DNA of 64,000 nt from Pseudonocardia hierapolitana. GTDB lineage: Bacteria > Actinomycetota > Actinomycetes > Mycobacteriales > Pseudonocardiaceae. Location: assembly GCF_007994075.1 (NCBI RefSeq), contig NZ_VIWU01000001.1:1240001-1304000 (forward strand). Direction: 5' to 3'. A program made the translations under genes and the position numbers. The notes beneath the pieces are model-generated. The model was not told where the DNA came from and made no database searches. It saw nothing but the letters and a program-made list of their open reading frames with translations. This document shows, piece by piece, positions 44,624 to 57,881 of this stretch (positions are counted from its first letter, which is position 1; each line of letters begins with the position of its first letter).

Positions 44624-45934
44624 ATGCTCGAGACCCAGGACCGGACCACCCTCAACCGCAGCCTCGCCGAGGTGGATCCGGAGATCCACGCGGCGGTCGG
44701 CGCAGAGCTCCGGCGGCAGGAGACGACGCTGGAGATGATCGCCAGCGAGAACTTCGCCCCCCTCGCCGTCATGCAGGCCCAGGGCTCGGTGCTCACGAAC
44801 AAGTACGCCGAGGGCTACCCCGGCCGCCGGTACTACGGCGGGTGCGAGCACGTCGACGTCGTGGAGCGGCTCGCCATCGACCGGGTCAAGGACCTGTTCG
44901 GCGCCACGTTCGCCAACGTCCAGCCGCACTCCGGCGCCCAGGCCAATGCCGCCGCGATGGCCGCGCTCCTGCAGCCCGGCGACACGATCCTCGGCCTCGA
45001 CCTGGCCCACGGCGGCCACCTCACCCACGGGATGCGGCTCAACTTCTCGGGCCTGCTCTACGACGTCGCGGCCTACCACGTCCGCGAGGACGACCACCGC
45101 GTCGACATGGCCGAGGTCGAACGGCTCGCGCACGAGCGCCGCCCCAAGGTGATCGTCGCCGGCTGGTCGGCCTACCCGCGCCACCTCGACTTCGCGGAGT
45201 TCCGCCGCATCGCCGACGAGGTCGGCGCGTACCTGATGGTCGACATGGCCCATTTCGCCGGGCTCGTCGCGGCCGGGCTGCACCCCTCGCCGGTGCCGCA
45301 CGCGCACGTCGTCACGACCACCACCCACAAGACCCTCGGCGGGCCGCGTGGCGGCGTGATCCTCTCGGCCGAGGACGACCCGGCGCTGCGGAAGAAGCTC
45401 AACTCGGCGGTGTTCCCCGGCCAGCAGGGCGGCCCGCTCGAGCACGTGATCGCCGCGAAGGCAGTGGCGTTCAAGCTGGCTGCGACCGAGGCGTTCCGCG
45501 ACCGCCAGGAGCGCACCCTCCTCGGCGCGCAGCTGCTCGCCGACCGGCTGGTCGCGCAGGACTCGCGGGCCGCGGGCATCGGTGTGGTGAGCGGCGGCAC
45601 CGACGTCCACCTGGTGCTCGTCGACCTGCGGCACTCCGAGCTCGACGGCAAGCAGGCCGAGGACCGGCTGCACGCCGCGGGGATCACCGTGAACCGCAAC
45701 GCGGTGCCGTTCGACCCGCGGCCGCCGATGGTCAGCTCGGGGATCCGGATCGGCACGCCCGCCCTGGCCACCCGCGGGTTCGGCGCGGACGAGTTCGCCG
45801 AGGTCGCCGACGTCATCGCCACCGCGCTGCGGCCCGACACCGGCGACCCGGCCATCACGGCGCTGCGCGAGCGGGTGGCCGCGCTGGCCGCGCGCTTCCC
45901 CCTCTACCCGGCGCTCGAGGAGGGTGCCCGATGA
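44624..45934 (+). CDS. glyA: Serine hydroxymethyltransferase
   Basis: 436-aa PLP enzyme converting glycine plus methylene-tetrahydrofolate to serine, or the reverse. Hallmarks: [39 protein letters not shown], and the PLP lysine in [14 protein letters not shown] (K236). First gene of a ten-gene rightward operon for dimethylglycine and sarcosine use. Here it would consume the glycine and methylene-THF made by the enzymes after it. It is probably a dedicated paralogue of the housekeeping copy. Its stop overlaps soxB (ATGA). Confidence 0.96.
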   Translation: MLETQDRTTLNRSLAEVDPEIHAAVGAELRRQETTLEMIASENFAPLAVMQAQGSVLTNKYAEGYPGRRYYGGCEHVDVVERLAIDRVKDLFGATFANVQPHSGAQANAAAMAALLQPGDTILGLDLAHGGHLTHGMRLNFSGLLYDVAAYHVREDDHRVDMAEVERLAHERRPKVIVAGWSAYPRHLDFAEFRRIADEVGAYLMVDMAHFAGLVAAGLHPSPVPHAHVVTTTTHKTLGGPRGGVILSAEDDPALRKKLNSAVFPGQQGGPLEHVIAAKAVAFKLAATEAFRDRQERTLLGAQLLADRLVAQDSRAAGIGVVSGGTDVHLVLVDLRHSELDGKQAEDRLHAAGITVNRNAVPFDPRPPMVSSGIRIGTPALATRGFGADEFAEVADVIATALRPDTGDPAITALRERVAALAARFPLYPALEEGAR

Positions 45935-47145
45935 ACCCGCTGCCCGAGCACCCTGACTTCCTGTGGCGCAACCCCGAGCCGAAGCGCTCCTACGACGTCG
46001 TGATCGTCGGGGCGGGCGGCCACGGCCTGGCCACCGCCCACTACCTGGCGAAGAACCACGGCATCACCGACGTCGCGGTTCTGGAGCGCGGCTGGCTCGC
46101 CGGCGGCAACATGGCCCGCAACACCACGATCATCCGCTCCAACTACCTGTGGGACGAGAGCGCCGGAATCTACGAGCACGCGCTCAAGCTGTGGGAGGGC
46201 CTCGAGGACGACCTCGGCTACCCGATCCTGTTCAGCCAGCGCGGCGTGCTCAACCTCGCCCACAGCCTGCAGGACGTGCGCGACAGCGTCCGCCGGGTCG
46301 AGGCCAACGTCCTCAACGGGGTCGACGCGCAGTGGCTCACCCCCGACGAGGTCAAGAAGGTCTGCCCGATCGTCAACACCTCGCAGGAGATCCGCTACCC
46401 GGTGCTCGGCGCCACCTACCAGCCACGCGCCGGCATCGCCAAGCACGACTACGTCGCGTGGGGCTTCGCCCGACGCGCCGACGAGGCCGGGATCGATCTC
46501 ATCCAGGACTGCGAGGTCACCGGCTTCACCACCGACTCCGGCCGCGTCACCGGCGTGCGCACGACGCGCGGCGACATCGCGGCGGGCCGGGTCGCGCTGT
46601 GCGCGGCGGGCCACACCTCCGTGCTCACCGACATGCTCGGGTTCCGGGTGCCGCTCCAGAGCCACCCTCTCCAGGCGCTGGTCTCCGAGTTGCTCGAACC
46701 CGTGCACCCCACCGTCGTCATGTCCAACGCCGTGCACGTCTACGTCTCCCAGGCCCACAAGGGCGAGCTGGTGATGGGCGCGGGCATCGACGCCTACAAC
46801 GGCTACGGCCAGCGCGGCGCGTTCCACATCATCGAACGGCAGATGGCCGCGGCCGTGGAGCTGTTCCCGGTGTTCGCCCGCGCCCACCTGCTGCGCACGT
46901 GGGGCGGGATCGTCGACGTCACCCCCGACGCCTCCCCGATCATCGGCCGCACCCCGTACGCGAACCTCTACCTCAACTGCGGCTGGGGCACCGGCGGGTT
47001 CAAGGCCACCCCCGGCGTCGGCTGGTGCATGGCCCACACCATCGCCCACGACGAACCGCACCCGTACAACGCGCCGTTCACGCTCGACCGCTTCGTCACC
47101 GGCGCGCTCGTCGACGAGCACGGCGCCGCCGCCGTCGCCCACTGA
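45931..47145 (+). CDS. soxB: Sarcosine oxidase subunit beta
   Basis: 404-aa flavoprotein of the DAO superfamily: [19 protein letters not shown] for [22 protein letters not shown], and the covalent FMN site histidine in [10 protein letters not shown] (H172). It holds the sarcosine oxidation site of the heterotetramer. It overlaps glyA by 4 bp and is followed by soxD, A and G in the standard order. Confidence 0.96.
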   Translation: MNPLPEHPDFLWRNPEPKRSYDVVIVGAGGHGLATAHYLAKNHGITDVAVLERGWLAGGNMARNTTIIRSNYLWDESAGIYEHALKLWEGLEDDLGYPILFSQRGVLNLAHSLQDVRDSVRRVEANVLNGVDAQWLTPDEVKKVCPIVNTSQEIRYPVLGATYQPRAGIAKHDYVAWGFARRADEAGIDLIQDCEVTGFTTDSGRVTGVRTTRGDIAAGRVALCAAGHTSVLTDMLGFRVPLQSHPLQALVSELLEPVHPTVVMSNAVHVYVSQAHKGELVMGAGIDAYNGYGQRGAFHIIERQMAAAVELFPVFARAHLLRTWGGIVDVTPDASPIIGRTPYANLYLNCGWGTGGFKATPGVGWCMAHTIAHDEPHPYNAPFTLDRFVTGALVDEHGAAAVAH

Positions 47146-47159
47146 TCGCGAGGATCCGC

Positions 47160-47438
47160 ATGCAACTCATCGAATGCCCCTGGTGCGGGCCGCGCGAGGA
47201 GACCGAGTTCCACTACGGCGGGCAGGCCCACGTCGCCTACCCGGCCGACCCGGCCGCGCTCACCGACGAGGAGTGGGCGCACTACCTGTTCTTCCGCGAC
47301 AACCCCAAGGGCCTGTTCGCGGAACGGTGGAGCCACTCCGCGGGATGCCGTCGCTGGTTCAACGCGGTGCGCGACACCGCCACCTACCGGTTCCACGCCG
47401 TCTACCGCCCCGACGAGCCCCGCCCGGTGATCTCATGA
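47160..47438 (+). CDS. soxD: Sarcosine oxidase subunit delta
   Basis: 92-aa small zinc-binding subunit. CPWCG (C6, C9) with H59 and C63 in RWSHSAGCRRWF gives the metal site. HYLFFRDNPKGLFAERW is characteristic. The ATG at 47160 is 12 bp after soxB, and its stop overlaps soxA (ATGA at 47435-47438). Confidence 0.95.
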   Translation: MQLIECPWCGPREETEFHYGGQAHVAYPADPAALTDEEWAHYLFFRDNPKGLFAERWSHSAGCRRWFNAVRDTATYRFHAVYRPDEPRPVIS

Positions 47439-50261
47439 CGGAGTTCCGCGTTCCCGCCGGTGGGCGGATCGACCGTGACACCACCTGCCGCTTCACGTTC
47501 GGCGGCGTGCCCTACACCGGGCACCCCGGCGACACGCTCGCGTCCGCGCTGCTGGCGAACGGCGTGCACGCCACCGGCACGAGCGTCGCGCTCGGCCGCC
47601 CCCGGGGCATCGGCGCGGCCTGGGCCGAGGACCCGGGTGGCCTGGTGCAGGTCGAGGAGCCCTTCCCCGAGCCGATGCTGCTCGCCACCACGATCGAGCT
47701 CGTCGACGGGCTCGCCGCCCGCGGCATCCCGGGCAAGGGCCGGCTCGCCGAGGTGCCCGACTCGGCCCGCTACGACGCGAAGCACGCCCACGCCGACCTG
47801 CTCGTCGTGGGGGCGGGCCCCGCCGGCCTGGTCGCCGCGCTCACGGCGGCCCGGACGGGCGCGCGGGTCGTGCTCGTCGACGAGCAGTCCGAGCCCGGCG
47901 GGGCGCTGCTCGGCAGCACCGACCGCATCGACGACGCCCCCGCCCTGGACTGGGTCGCCGCCGCGACCGCGGAGCTGGCGACGTACCCCGATGTGCTGCA
48001 CCTGCAGCGCACCACCGCGTTCGGGCACTACGACGACGGGTTCGTGCTCGCGCTGGAGCGGCGCACCGACCACCTCGGCACCACGGCCCCGCGCAACCGC
48101 TCGCGGCAGCGCGTCTGGCGGATCCGGGCGCGCCACGTGATCGTGGCCACCGGCGCGCACGAGCGGCCCGTCGTCTTCGCCGACAACGACCGCCCCGGGA
48201 TCATGCTGGCCGCCTCGGCCCGCACGTTCCTGCACCGCTACGGCGTGCTGGCCGGGCGCGACGCGGTCGTGTTCACCACCGACGACGGTGCCTACGCCGC
48301 GGCGGTCGACCTGGCAGACGCCGGGGCTCGGGTGCACGCCGTGGTCGACGCGCGGCCGGAAGCGCCCGCGGGATGGCGTGCGGAGTGCGAACGCCGCGGC
48401 ATCCCGGTGCGCACGGGCCAGGTCGTCGCAGGCACCGAGGGCGACCAGCGGGTGACCGCCGCCCTCGTCACGGAGTTGCACGGCGGCGAGCGCGAACGGA
48501 TCGCGTGCGACCTGCTGCTGGTCAGCGGCGGGTGGAACCCCGCGGTGCACCTGTTCAGCCAGGCCCGCGGCCGGCTGCGCTACGACGACGAGCTGGGCGC
48601 GTTCGTGCCGGGCGAGACCCTGCCGGGCACGTCCGTGGCAGGCTCCGCGGCCGGCGTTCTCGACCTCGACGGCTGCCTGCGCGACGGCGCCCGGGCCACG
48701 CTCGCCGCGCTCGCCGACCTGGAGATCGACGCCGGTGGGGTGGCAGCACCGCCCACCACGGAGCAGGGGCCGGAGCGCACCCCATCACTCGTGCTCTGGC
48801 GGGTGCCCGGCGACGAGCACGCCCAGTTCGTCGACGTGCAGCGCGACGCCACCGTCGCCGACATCGCCCGCGCCGTCGGGGCCGGGATGCGGGGCGTCGA
48901 GCACGTCAAGCGGTACACGACGATCGGCACCGCGCACGACCAGGGCAAGACGTCCGGGATCGTCGCGGCCGGGATCACCGCCGAGCTGCTCGGCGTGCCC
49001 GTCGCGAACCTGGGCACCACGACATTCCGCCCGCCGTACACCCCGGTCGCGTTCGCCGCCCTCGCCGGCCGCAACCGCGGCGCCCTCTTCGACCCCGAAC
49101 GCGTCACCGCCCTGCACGACTGGCACGTCGCCCGCGGGGCGGTGTTCGAGGACGTCGGGCAGTGGAAGCGGCCCCGCTACTACCCGCTGCCCGGCGAAGA
49201 CATGGAGACCGCCGTGCTGCGCGAGTGCGCCGCGGTCCGCGGCGGGGTCGGGATCCTCGACGGTTCGACGCTTGGGAAGATCGACGTGCAGGGCCGGGAC
49301 GCCGCGGTGCTGCTCGACCGGCTCTACACGAACATGATGAGCAGCCTCAAGGTCGGTTTCGTGCGCTACGGCGTGCTGTGCGGCGCCGACGGGATGGTGC
49401 TCGACGACGGCACCGTGCTGCGCGTCGCCGAGGACCGGTTCCTCGTCTACACCACCACCGGCGGCGCCGCGAAGGTGCTCGACTGGATGGAGGAGTGGCT
49501 GCAGACCGAGTGGCCCGACCTGCGGGTGCACCTCACGTCGGTCACCGAGCAGTGGGCCACCTTCCCCGTGGTCGGGCCGCGCTCCCGGGAGGTGATCGCC
49601 GAGGTCTTCCCGGACGTCGACGCCTCGAAGGAGGCCTTCCCGTTCATGGCCTGGCGGGACACGCGCCTCGGGGACGTCCCGGTGCGGATCGCCCGCGTCA
49701 GCTTCTCGGGCGAGCTCGCGTACGAGGTCAACGTCGATGCGTGGCACGCCCCGGCGGTGTGGGAGCGGCTCATGGCGGCGGGCGAGCCCCACGGCATCAC
49801 CCCGTACGGCACGGAGACCATGCACGTGCTGCGCGCGGAGAAGGCCTACCCGATCGTCGGGCAGGACACCGACGGCACCGTCGCCCCGCAGGACCTCGGG
49901 ATGTCGTGGATCGTGTCGAAGAAGAAGCCCGACTTCGTCGGCAAGCGCTCGTTCTCCCGGGCGGAGAACCGCAACCCGCTGCGCAAGCAGCTGGTCGGCC
50001 TCCTCCCGCTCGACCACACCGTGCTGCTGCCCGAGGGCTCGCAGGTCGTCGAGGGCGACCGGCTGCCCGAACCGCCCGTGCCGATGCTCGGGCACGTCAC
50101 GTCGAGCTACCGCAGCGCCGAGCTGGAACGGACGTTCGCGCTCGCGCTGGTACGGGCGGGGCGCGACCGCATCGGCCAGACACTCCACGTCCCGGTCGGC
50201 GACGCGCTGGTCCCCGTGGAGGTCACCGAACCCGTGCTCGTCGACCCGGAAGGAGCCCGCC

Positions 50262-50272
<11 letters not shown>
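47435..50272 (+). CDS. soxA: Sarcosine oxidase subunit alpha
   Basis: 945 aa. In order: N-terminal 2Fe-2S-like fold domain (about 10-95) without the cluster cysteines, a pyridine-nucleotide oxidoreductase domain (DLLVVGAGPAGLVAALTAARTG at about 120), the A3 domain, and a C-terminal folate-binding GcvT/aminomethyltransferase half from about 600. The last part captures formaldehyde as methylene-tetrahydrofolate. Length is normal for the family. The soxG start lies inside its last codons. Confidence 0.96.
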
Positions 50273-53314
<3,042 letters not shown>

Positions 53315-53361
53315 CGTCCGTACCTTCCGTCCCCACCACCGCGACAAGGAAGGGCGCCGCT

Positions 53362-54084
53362 GTGCGCAACCAGACGATCGGGCAGTTCCTCACCGCGCTC
53401 GCCGCTCGGGTCCCCGCCCCGGGCGGCGGCGCGTCCGCCGCGCTGCACGCCGCCCAGGCCGCCGCGCTCGTGGCGATGGTCGCGCGCTACAGCGACGGCC
53501 CGACGAATGTGCCCGAGAAGCGCGGAGCGGGCCGCCCAGGACAGCCGGGACCTGCTGGATCGCTGGCGGCTGCGGCCCACATGCGCGCTTCTCGGACACA
53601 TTCGAAGTACGCCGATCACGCCGAGGCGATCCGGCGCGTCCGCGACGCCGCCGACGAGCTGTGCGAGAACGCGCTCACGCTCGCCGAGGACGACGCGGCC
53701 GCGTTCACGGCCGTCACGGAGGCCTACCGGCTGCCGAAGACCGGTGCCGCGGAGGCCGCGACGCGGTCCGCCGCGATCGCCACCGCGCTCCTCGCCGCGG
53801 CCCGCCCACCCGCGTTCGTCATCGGGGTCGCCGCCCGCGTCCTCGACCTCGCCGAGGAGCTGCTGCCCATCGGCAACCCGAACGTGATCAGCGACGTGGC
53901 CGCGGCGGCCGAGGCGGCGCGGGCCGCGGCGACCACCGCGCGGGTCAACGTCGAGATCAACCTCACCGGAATCGAGGACGCGCAGGCCAGGAGTGAGCTG
54001 CTCGCCGCGGCCGGTTCGGTCGGCGGGCTCTGCGACCGTGCCGACAAGGTGACAGGCGCGGTACGCGCGGGGCTCGCCTCATGA
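53362..54084 (+). CDS. Cyclodeaminase/cyclohydrolase (FtcD C-domain type) with an in-frame insertion
   Basis: 240 aa. QTIGQFLTALAARVPAPGGGASAA at the start and ANPNVISD-like GNPNVISDVAAAAEAARAA near the end mark the formimino-THF cyclodeaminase/methenyl-THF cyclohydrolase-type family. Residues 48-81 do not belong: the expected SDGP-KYADHAEAI is split by 34 residues (TNVPEKRGAG ... SRTHS) encoded by the palindromic element listed below. Without it the protein would be about 206 aa, the normal length. The frame is kept, so the product may still fold. In this operon it would interconvert oxidised one-carbon folates next to FolD. GTG start at 53362; overlaps folD. Confidence 0.88.
   Translation: MRNQTIGQFLTALAARVPAPGGGASAALHAAQAAALVAMVARYSDGPTNVPEKRGAGRPGQPGPAGSLAAAAHMRASRTHSKYADHAEAIRRVRDAADELCENALTLAEDDAAAFTAVTEAYRLPKTGAAEAATRSAAIATALLAAARPPAFVIGVAARVLDLAEELLPIGNPNVISDVAAAAEAARAAATTARVNVEINLTGIEDAQARSELLAAAGSVGGLCDRADKVTGAVRAGLAS
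53503..53604. mobile_element. MITE-like palindromic element inserted in the cyclodeaminase gene
   Basis: Terminal inverted repeats of 21 bp, 53504-53524 and 53584-53604, match at 20 positions (left end CGAATGTGCCCGAGAAG, right end complement CGAATGTGTCCGAGAAG). A second stem, GGGCCGC (53529-53535) with GCGGCCC (53572-53578), continues inward. CGA occurs at both borders (53501-53503 and 53603-53605), which would fit a 3-bp target duplication. Net insertion is 102 bp, exactly 34 codons. It has no transposase, so any movement would need one supplied from elsewhere. Confidence 0.75.
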
Positions 54085-54911
54085 CCGCCTCGCTCGGTGG
54101 CCGCGAGCTCGCGGCCGACCTGCGCCGTCGCACCGCCGAGTCGGCCGCGGCGCTGACCGCGGCGGGCAGGCCGCCGCGGCTCGCGATCGTCGTCGCGACG
54201 GCCGACGAGTCCAGCGCGTGGTACGTGCGCTCGATCGCGAAGGCGGCGGCCGCGGCCGGGATCGTCTGCGACGTCGTGTCCCCCACCCCGACGGAGATCC
54301 TCGCGGTGCTGAGCCGGCTCGGCGCGGACGACGACGTGCACGGGATCATCCTGCAGACGCCGCTCCCGGCAGGGGTCGACGTCGGCGACCTGGCCCCGGC
54401 GATCCCCCCGGCGAAGGACGTCGACGGCGCCAACCCCGCGAGCCTGGGCCGCCTCGCCGCGGGCCTGCCGGCCTTCCCCCCGGCCACCGCCGAGGCCGTA
54501 CTGGCGCTGCTCGACCACCACGGTGTCGCGCTGGCCGGCCGTCATGCCGTCGTGGTCGGCCGCTCCACGGTGGTGGGCAAGCCTGCGGCGCACCTGCTGC
54601 TCGACCGCGACGCCACGGTGACGATCTGCCACTCCCGCACCACCGACCTCGCCGCGATCACCCGGCAGGCCGACGTGCTCGTCGCGGCGGTGGGCAGGCC
54701 CGGGCTGATCACGCCCGCGCACGTGTCGCCCGGAACGGTCGTGATCGACGTCGGTACCAACCCGACGGCCGACGGCACGCTCGTCGGCGACGTCGACCCG
54801 GCCGTCGCGGAGAAGGCGGCCGGGCTGACCCCCGTGCCCGGTGGCGTCGGGCCCGTCACCACCGCGCTCCTGCTCCAGCACACCGTTCGGGCCGCAGAAG
54901 ATCGGGGCTGA
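54081..54911 (+). CDS. folD: Bifunctional methylene-THF dehydrogenase/methenyl-THF cyclohydrolase, variant
   Basis: 276 aa. Family signatures are present: IILQTPLPAG, PAKDVDGANPASLGRL, HAVVVGRSTVVGKPAA for NAD(P), and LTPVPGGVGPVTTALLL. The usual catalytic Y-x3-K motif reads Y48-V-R-S-I52, so the lysine needed for cyclohydrolase activity is replaced by Ile, with a Lys two places later (K54). It may be mainly a dehydrogenase. The ATG overlaps the cyclodeaminase stop. It would oxidise methylene-THF arising from the demethylation steps. Confidence 0.93.
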   Translation: MTASLGGRELAADLRRRTAESAAALTAAGRPPRLAIVVATADESSAWYVRSIAKAAAAAGIVCDVVSPTPTEILAVLSRLGADDDVHGIILQTPLPAGVDVGDLAPAIPPAKDVDGANPASLGRLAAGLPAFPPATAEAVLALLDHHGVALAGRHAVVVGRSTVVGKPAAHLLLDRDATVTICHSRTTDLAAITRQADVLVAAVGRPGLITPAHVSPGTVVIDVGTNPTADGTLVGDVDPAVAEKAAGLTPVPGGVGPVTTALLLQHTVRAAEDRG

Positions 54912-54917
54912 GCAGCC

Positions 54918-56291
54918 ATGACGATCAGCGCCTTCGACCTGTTCAAGGTCGGCATCGGCCCGTCGAGCTCGCACACGGTGGGTCCGATGCGCGCGGCGAG
55001 CTCCTTCGCTAGCCGCTTGGAGCGGGACGGGCTGCTCCCCCGGACCGCCCGGGTCCGCGCCGAGCTGTTCGGCTCGCTCGGGGCCACCGGGCACGGGCAC
55101 GGCAGCGTGAAGGCGGTCGTGCTAGGGCTCGAGGGCGAGCAACCCGACCTGGTCGACCCGGCGGCCGCGGAACCCCGGGTCGGCGCCGTTCGCGACGGTG
55201 GCCGGTTGCTGCTCGCCGGGAAGGTGCCGATCCCGTTCTCCGTCGACGACGACGTCGTGCTGCACCGGCGCAAGCGGCTGCCCTTCCACACTAACGGCAT
55301 GATCTTCCGCGCGTTCGACGCCGACGACGTCGAGCTGACGGCGCGGGAGTACTACTCGGTCGGCGGCGGGTTCGTCCTCGACGAGGACGAAGCCGGACGT
55401 CCGGTCCTCGTCGAGGACCCGACTCCGGTGCGCTACCCGTTCCGCACCGGCGAGGAGCTGCTGCGGCGCACCCGGGAGACCGGCCTGCGCATCAGCGACG
55501 TCATGCTCGCGAACGAGCTGGCGTGGCGCAGCGAGCAGGACGTGCGCGCCGGGCTGCTGCACATCTGGTCGGTGATGCAGGAATGCGTGGAGCGCGGCAC
55601 GCGCACCACCGGGGTGCTCCCGGGCGGGCTGAAGGTGCGCAGGCGAGCCGCCCACCTGCGTGAATGCCTCGAGCGAGGTGGTGACGAGCAGGACCCGCTG
55701 CGCGCCGTCGACTGGGTCACCCTCTACGCGCTCGCCGTGAACGAGGAGAACGCCGCGGGCGGGCGCGTCGTCACCGCCCCGACGAACGGGGCGGCCGGCA
55801 TCATCCCCGCCGTCCTGCACTACTACCGGCGCTTCATCGGCTCGTTCTCCGACGACGGGGTGGTCCGGTTCCTGCTCACCGCCGCCGCCGTCGGGTTGCT
55901 GTTCAAGGAGAACGCCTCGATCTCCGGGGCCGAGGTCGGCTGCCAGGGCGAGGTCGGATCGGCCTGCTCGATGGCCGCCGCAGGCCTCACCGAGGTGCTC
56001 GGCGGCACCCCGGAGCAGGTCGAGAACGCCGCGGAGATCGGCATCGAGCACAACCTCGGGCTGACCTGCGACCCGGTCGGCGGGCTCGTGCAGATCCCGT
56101 GCATCGAACGCAACGCCGTGGGCGCCATCAAGGCCATCACCGCGGCCCGGCTCGCCGTCCGCGGCGACGGGCGGCACCAGGTCAGCATCGACAAGGCGAT
56201 CAAGACGATGCGCGAGACCGGGGCGGACATGAAGGACAAGTACAAGGAGACCGCCCGCGGCGGTCTCGCCCTCAACGTCGTCGAGTGCTGA
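54918..56291 (+). CDS. sdaA: L-serine ammonia-lyase (single-chain, iron-sulfur type)
   Basis: 457-aa enzyme deaminating serine to pyruvate and ammonia. [21 protein letters not shown] opens the beta domain. The alpha domain has [18 protein letters not shown] and the cluster cysteines in [14 protein letters not shown] and [15 protein letters not shown]. It is the carbon exit of the pathway: glycine to serine by GlyA, then pyruvate. It lies 6 bp after folD. Confidence 0.95.
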   Translation: MTISAFDLFKVGIGPSSSHTVGPMRAASSFASRLERDGLLPRTARVRAELFGSLGATGHGHGSVKAVVLGLEGEQPDLVDPAAAEPRVGAVRDGGRLLLAGKVPIPFSVDDDVVLHRRKRLPFHTNGMIFRAFDADDVELTAREYYSVGGGFVLDEDEAGRPVLVEDPTPVRYPFRTGEELLRRTRETGLRISDVMLANELAWRSEQDVRAGLLHIWSVMQECVERGTRTTGVLPGGLKVRRRAAHLRECLERGGDEQDPLRAVDWVTLYALAVNEENAAGGRVVTAPTNGAAGIIPAVLHYYRRFIGSFSDDGVVRFLLTAAAVGLLFKENASISGAEVGCQGEVGSACSMAAAGLTEVLGGTPEQVENAAEIGIEHNLGLTCDPVGGLVQIPCIERNAVGAIKAITAARLAVRGDGRHQVSIDKAIKTMRETGADMKDKYKETARGGLALNVVEC

Positions 56292-56307
56292 TCCCCGAGG
56301 AGCCACC

Positions 56308-57156
56308 GTGCCGAGCACGTTCATCCTGACCCTGAGCTGCCCGCAGCGCCCGGGCATCGTGCACGCGGTCACCGCCTTCCTCTTCGAGCAGGGCTGCGAC
56401 ATCGTCGAGCACCAGCAGTTCGACGACCGGGTGCGCGACTCGTTGTTCCTGCGCACCGCGTTCGTCACCGCGCGGGAGATCGACGCCGAGGCCCTGTCCG
56501 CCGCGTTCGAGCCGATCGCCGCCGAGTTCGGGATGACGTTCGGCCTCACCGGCGACGGCCCGCAACGGGTGCTGGTGATGGTGTCGAAGGCGGGCCACTG
56601 CCTGAACGACCTGATCTTCCGCTGGCGGGCCGGGAGCCTCGGCGCGGACCTCGTCGCCGTCGTCTCCAACCACGAGGACCTGCGGCCGATGGCCGAGGCC
56701 GCCGGGCTGCCGTTCGTCCACGTGCCGGTCACACCGACCACCAAGCGGCAGGCGGAGCAGCGGCTGCTCGAGCTCGTCGAGGAGCACCGGGCCGACCTGG
56801 TGGTGCTCGCCCGCTACATGCAGGTCCTCTCCGACGGCCTGTGCCGCACGCTGCACGGCCGGGCGATCAACATCCACCACTCGTTCCTGCCCGGATTCAA
56901 GGGGGCCAAGCCCTACCACCAGGCCTACGACCGCGGCGTCAAGCTGGTCGGCGCCACCGCCCACTACGTCACCCCTGACCTCGACGAGGGCCCGATCATC
57001 GAGCAGGAGGTGATCCGGATCGACCACACCTTCGACCCCCGCCACCTCAGCACCGCCGGCCGGGACGCCGAGGCGCTGGCACTGTCCCGTGCCGTGCGAT
57101 GGCACTGCGAGCGTCGGGTCATGCTGAACGACCGGAGCACGGTGGTCTTCCGCTGA
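56308..57156 (+). CDS. purU: Formyltetrahydrofolate deformylase
   Basis: 282 aa. N-terminal ACT domain (FILTLSCPQRPGIVHAVTAFL), then a formyltransferase-fold domain with the catalytic Asn-His-Asp set in AINIHHSFLPGFKGAKPYHQAY and VTPDLDEGPIIEQEV. It hydrolyses formyl-THF to formate and THF, which frees folate when demethylation overloads it. The GTG at 56308 follows CGAGGAGCC. Last gene of the operon. Confidence 0.95.
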   Translation: MPSTFILTLSCPQRPGIVHAVTAFLFEQGCDIVEHQQFDDRVRDSLFLRTAFVTAREIDAEALSAAFEPIAAEFGMTFGLTGDGPQRVLVMVSKAGHCLNDLIFRWRAGSLGADLVAVVSNHEDLRPMAEAAGLPFVHVPVTPTTKRQAEQRLLELVEEHRADLVVLARYMQVLSDGLCRTLHGRAINIHHSFLPGFKGAKPYHQAYDRGVKLVGATAHYVTPDLDEGPIIEQEVIRIDHTFDPRHLSTAGRDAEALALSRAVRWHCERRVMLNDRSTVVFR

Positions 57157-57744
57157 TCTCGGGACGTGGGGGCGCCTCGGGCGCGCCGTTCCCGGCTCGG
57201 GCGTGCGGGCGGTCGCTGCTCACCCAGGCCCCTTCGTGCTGATGATCAGCGGTTCGGCGCATTCTCGGACGGATTTGGGATGGGAATGCGCCCAACTGGT
57301 GATCATGCCGGTGGGCGCGCCGTTCCCGACTCGGGCACGCAGGCAATCGCTCCCCGCTTCAGGCCCTGTGCACTGACGATTCCGTCCGCCGCGCCGTCAC
57401 CTCGACCTGTTGGTCCGGTTGGCATCACCACCGAATGGCGTGGTTGCGTTGACAGCCGTCCCCGACTGGAGGGCACGGCGGTGCACGACGAGACCGTCAC
57501 CGCCGGGTGCCCACGCAACTATCCTGTGGTCCCGACCTCCCTCGCAGCGCAACCACACGCTAGTTGCCGCGCACCCCAACCGGACGGGCTCGCACGCAGA
57601 CCCGGCAGGCAAGACGAGCACCACGCAACGCAACCACGGAATCGGCAGTTCCCAACCCGGCCACCTCCCCGGCCGGACACGTTCTCCCCGCTCAAGCCGC
57701 GTTCACAATAGTGAACACCTCGATCACCCGAAAAGACCTACGGA
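57157..57744. other. Gene-free gap with an imperfect direct repeat
   Basis: No supported gene. A 32-bp unit at 57179-57210 recurs at 57313-57344 with 28 of 32 matches (GGGCGCGCCGTTCCC shared), 134 bp apart. Weaker similarity continues for about 40 bp after each copy. The right part near 57690-57740 is AT-richer and leads into the SOS-type promoter. Confidence 0.6.
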
Positions 57745-57760
57745 TCGAACATCTGTTCGC
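57745..57760. promoter_or_regulatory. LexA (SOS) box TCGAACATCTGTTCGC
   Basis: Matches the actinobacterial LexA consensus TCGAAC-N4-GTTCGA at 11 of 12 defined positions, 114 bp before the HNH gene start and followed by GTAAACTTG. In mycobacteria several 13E12/DUF222 genes are SOS-controlled through such boxes. Confidence 0.75.
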
Positions 57761-57773
57761 GTAAACTTGGGGC

Positions 57774-57881
57774 ATGTCGAAAACCGCGCCAACCCCACCA
57801 ACCCCCGCCTCCACGCGAAGACCCGAAAAGTGTCCGCGACACCGGCGAATACCCGAGGGCAAGGAATGCGCGCCATGCTGA
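57774..57881 (+). CDS. Possible 35-aa leader peptide
   Basis: Short ATG frame 13 bp after the LexA box, rich in Pro, Thr and Arg with four Cys (MSKTAPTPPTPASTRRPEK ...). Its TGA overlaps the first codons of the DUF222/HNH gene, so it could couple translation to that gene. No conserved motif; it may be chance. Confidence 0.25.
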   Translation: MSKTAPTPPTPASTRRPEKCPRHRRIPEGKECAPC

